From the NCBI RefSeq assembly GCF_021654795.1, contig NZ_AP025344.1, forward strand, positions 930,001-994,000: 64,000 nt of DNA, read 5' to 3'. Positions within the stretch are counted from its first letter, which is position 1. Each line of letters starts with the position of its first letter. The stretch comes from Paenibacillus dendritiformis. Its GTDB lineage: Bacteria; Bacillota; Bacilli; Paenibacillales; Paenibacillaceae. Positions 62,311 to 64,000 of this stretch are shown here, in pieces. Both the position numbers and the translations under genes were made by a program. The notes under the pieces are model-generated. The model was not told where the DNA came from and did not search any database. It saw only the letters and a program-made list of their open reading frames with translations.

Positions 62311-62624
62311 GATAACCAGACAACCGCCATATCCGGGAGGATGCGGCGGATGTCGGCGAATACGATTAGGAGCATCTGCAAGGAAGCGGCCGGCGCCTTG
62401 CCTATTATCCCGGTTCATTCGCAGCATCGGGGCCTGCTCTCTCCTTCGTTCCTAGATGAGCCTTAGCTTCTTTTTAACTACATCCGGTCCTTGCTCTGAT
62501 GACAGGGCCGGGCTGATTAGAGGAGTTTTAGCAAAATCCTGCACCTGCCAGGCTGTTGAGAAAGAAGTTTTGAGTAGGAAAATGGATATTTCCACCATCC
62601 TGAAAACTGCACCATTTCCCTAGA

Positions 62625-62795
62625 CACGCCCATCCGGCAGGCAAAATCCGCAAACTCCACGATTTTTCCAGACACGCCGATTCGGCAGGCGAAATCCGCA
62701 AACTCCTCGATTTTTCCAGGCACGCCGATTCGGCAGGCGAAATCCCGCAAACTCCACGATTTTTCCAGGCACGCCGATTCGGTAAGCGAAATCCT
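62625..62795. repeat. 48-base tandem repeat
   Basis: Units beginning CACGCC start at 62625, 62673, 62721 and 62770, sharing GATTCGGCAGGCGAAATCC and CAAACTCCACGATTTTTCC. About three and a half copies; one unit has an extra C. Confidence 0.85.
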
Positions 62796-63006
62796 GCAGA
62801 AATACAGCAATTCGATAGGGACGACTAGTCCAGAAAGGGAATCCTGCAAAATTACAGGAATTTCCCCCGTTTCGCTTCGGCTTGAAGCAAAAGGGCCTAA
62901 AATGATGTAGATTTGCAGCAATTCCTCGGGATGTGGACTCATTAAGCCGAAATTCCTGTAAAATAGCAGCATTTTCCTCCACACGTCCAAGCCCCAGGAG
63001 GCAACG

Positions 63007-63165
63007 ATGCTTCCAGCAGGCCAGATAATGCTTCCAGCAGGCCGATAGTGCTTCCAGCAGGACAGATAGTGCTTCCAGCAGGCCGATAGTGCTTCCGGCA
63101 GGCCAGATAGTGCTTCCAGCAGGACAGATAATGCTTTCAGCAGGCTGATAATGCTTCCTGAAGGC
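63007..63165. repeat. 20-21-base tandem repeat
   Basis: About eight copies of a unit like TAGTGCTTCCAGCAGGCCGA, alternating 20 and 21 bases (GGCCGA or GGMCAGA endings), with decayed copies at the right edge. Confidence 0.85.
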
Positions 63166-63644
63166 GATGATGCCCCCAGCATCCGACGCGGTCGGTTGGA
63201 TCCCGTAAAATCAGGCCATTGAGTAGTCTATGGGACTTTTCACCTGTGATGTGGATCTCTTCTCCCGGCAGAAAAAAATCGATTTAAAACGCTCTAAGAG
63301 CCAAAGTTTGGATGAGGAAAATGGACCTTCTCCACCCCTTCACAAAAAACAGTGGTTTTCCAACAGCCTGAGACTTGCAGCATTTTTTCCAAGAAGTAGT
63401 GTTAATCCGCAAATTCCCCTAGAAGCACCTTTGGCCCAAAAACGGGCATATGCGCTGGCAGCCCATGCGCTGGTTTTATGACGCCGTCACTGTCCATCAG
63501 GCTTGTTTCAGAAGGCTTGTTGTAGAAGCCGGTGTCGCCAGGAAAGCGAAAGCGGCCGGCATATGGGGAGAGGCGAAAAACGACGATACGTCATCCAATC
63601 GGGACATTCCTGCTTCATTTTAAAATTATATTTTAAAAAAACTA

Positions 63645-63674
63645 TTGATATTTAAAATAATGTTTCAATATGAT
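63645..63674 (+). promoter_or_regulatory. Promoter of the terminal gene
   Basis: TTGATA (63645-63650), an 18-base spacer and TATGAT (63669-63674) inside a very AT-rich stretch. It leaves a leader of about 140 bases. Confidence 0.5.
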
Positions 63675-63818
63675 AGGGAGTAGCAGCCGCGAGCTGTTCA
63701 GTTGAGAACGAAGGAGGGAGCATAATATCTGTTCGCTGCGCTTGGCAGCATGTTTGACAACATGGAATTAGGGAGCTTGGAAAGTGATCAATCATCTCAT
63801 TAGGGAGTGAATGAACGA

Positions 63819-64000
63819 ATGAACAGGAGACGGCATTCATTTCACGGCAGGGCGATGGTGGCTCTTACGGTGGCGCTGATTCTTTTGCTGGGGACGGGAC
63901 TGTCCAGAGTTGGAAGCGCTTCACCGTTTGTCCATGCGGAAGAAGCGGACGGCGCAGAGCCGATTGTGCTGGAGGAATTCGAGGATCTGACGAACCTGCG
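63819..64000 (+). CDS. Secreted protein, N-terminal part only
   Basis: The first 60 codons of a gene running out of the window. The product begins MNRRRHSFHGRAMVALTVAL, a typical signal peptide (basic start, hydrophobic core, cleavage near VHAEEA), then ADGAEPIVLEEFEDLTNLR, a start seen in carbohydrate-active or phosphodiester-glycosidase-like exported proteins; this is only a hint. ATG 63819 follows TAGGGAG by eleven bases; an in-frame GTG at 63807 is an alternative. GAATGAAC is directly repeated at the start site. Confidence 0.65.
   Translation, partial: MNRRRHSFHGRAMVALTVALILLLGTGLSRVGSASPFVHAEEADGAEPIVLEEFEDLTNL

Larger units (their letters stand above)
62311..63644. other. Repeat-rich gene-free region
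   Basis: About 1.3 kb without a supported gene. It begins with a decayed copy of the lipoprotein terminator (62323-62350) and includes two minisatellites. Long minus-strand frames here only reflect repeats whose unit length is a multiple of three. Confidence 0.7.

Noticed and set aside
62517-63182. 221-codon minus-strand frame and overlapping 120-codon frame
   Set aside because: They consist of two minisatellites read as protein, and frames are broken by an extra base in one repeat unit.

Overview
The window comes from a GC-rich, spore-forming Firmicute of the Paenibacillus type. This rests on strong AGGAGG-type ribosome sites, frequent GTG/TTG starts, a Bacillus-style FadR regulon with its palindromic operator, a type I-C CRISPR array, DUF4855 and lipoprotein families common in paenibacilli, and minisatellite-rich spacers. 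No rRNA or tRNA gene was seen. All assignments come from reading the sequence; no database search was run.

Region 1 (17-16926) is one long aromatic-acid operon. A 2-oxoacid dehydrogenase (E1 beta, E2, E3; E1 alpha presumably lies just upstream) runs without a break into the phenylacetyl-CoA pathway: monooxygenase paaABCD, an aldehyde dehydrogenase, two hotdog thioesterases, several crotonases including paaF-like and paaG, ligase paaK, dehydrogenase paaH plus a degenerate paralogue, thiolase paaJ, and the PaaX regulator behind its own promoter. The layout suggests that the dehydrogenase supplies phenylacetyl-CoA or a similar acyl-CoA from an oxoacid. The usual reductase PaaE and the PaaZ/MaoC hydratase were not found.

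Region 2 (16927-18600) holds a 14-repeat type I-C CRISPR array with an apparent leader but no cas gene. Region 3 (18603-31752) is a fatty-acid beta-oxidation set: etfB-etfA on the minus strand (separated by a MITE-like element), fadR, divergent fadF, then fadN-fadA-fadE, an acyl-CoA ligase and a thioesterase. A FadR operator lies just downstream of the fadR promoter.

Region 4 (32003-37268) holds a CapA-like protein, a GH5 enzyme, a small caspase/CHAT-like protein preceded by a seven-codon leader ORF, and an intact IS3-family element with a frameshift signal. Region 5 (38002-49175) is a carbohydrate locus: an enolase-superfamily enzyme, a sugar-binding lipoprotein with two permeases (no ATPase), a toroid-type glycosidase-like protein, an MDR dehydrogenase, an RpiR regulator, an unusual multidomain regulator and a secreted discoidin-DUF4855 protein.

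Region 6 (49895-57552) is accessory: a His/Cys-repeat protein, a radical SAM protein, a small protein with two beta/gamma-crystallin calcium motifs, and a tight three-gene operon of a TerB_N/TerB_C protein, a BrxD-like (DUF2791) ATPase and an Lhr-like helicase, which is a candidate stress or anti-phage system. Region 7 (57735-64000) has two paralogous lipoproteins duplicated with their control regions and terminators, flanking a histidyl-tRNA synthetase gene. The synthetase leader encodes a peptide with three consecutive His codons followed by alternative hairpins and an intrinsic terminator, apparently a ribosome-mediated His attenuator rather than a T-box. The end of the window is minisatellite DNA and the start of a secreted protein gene.
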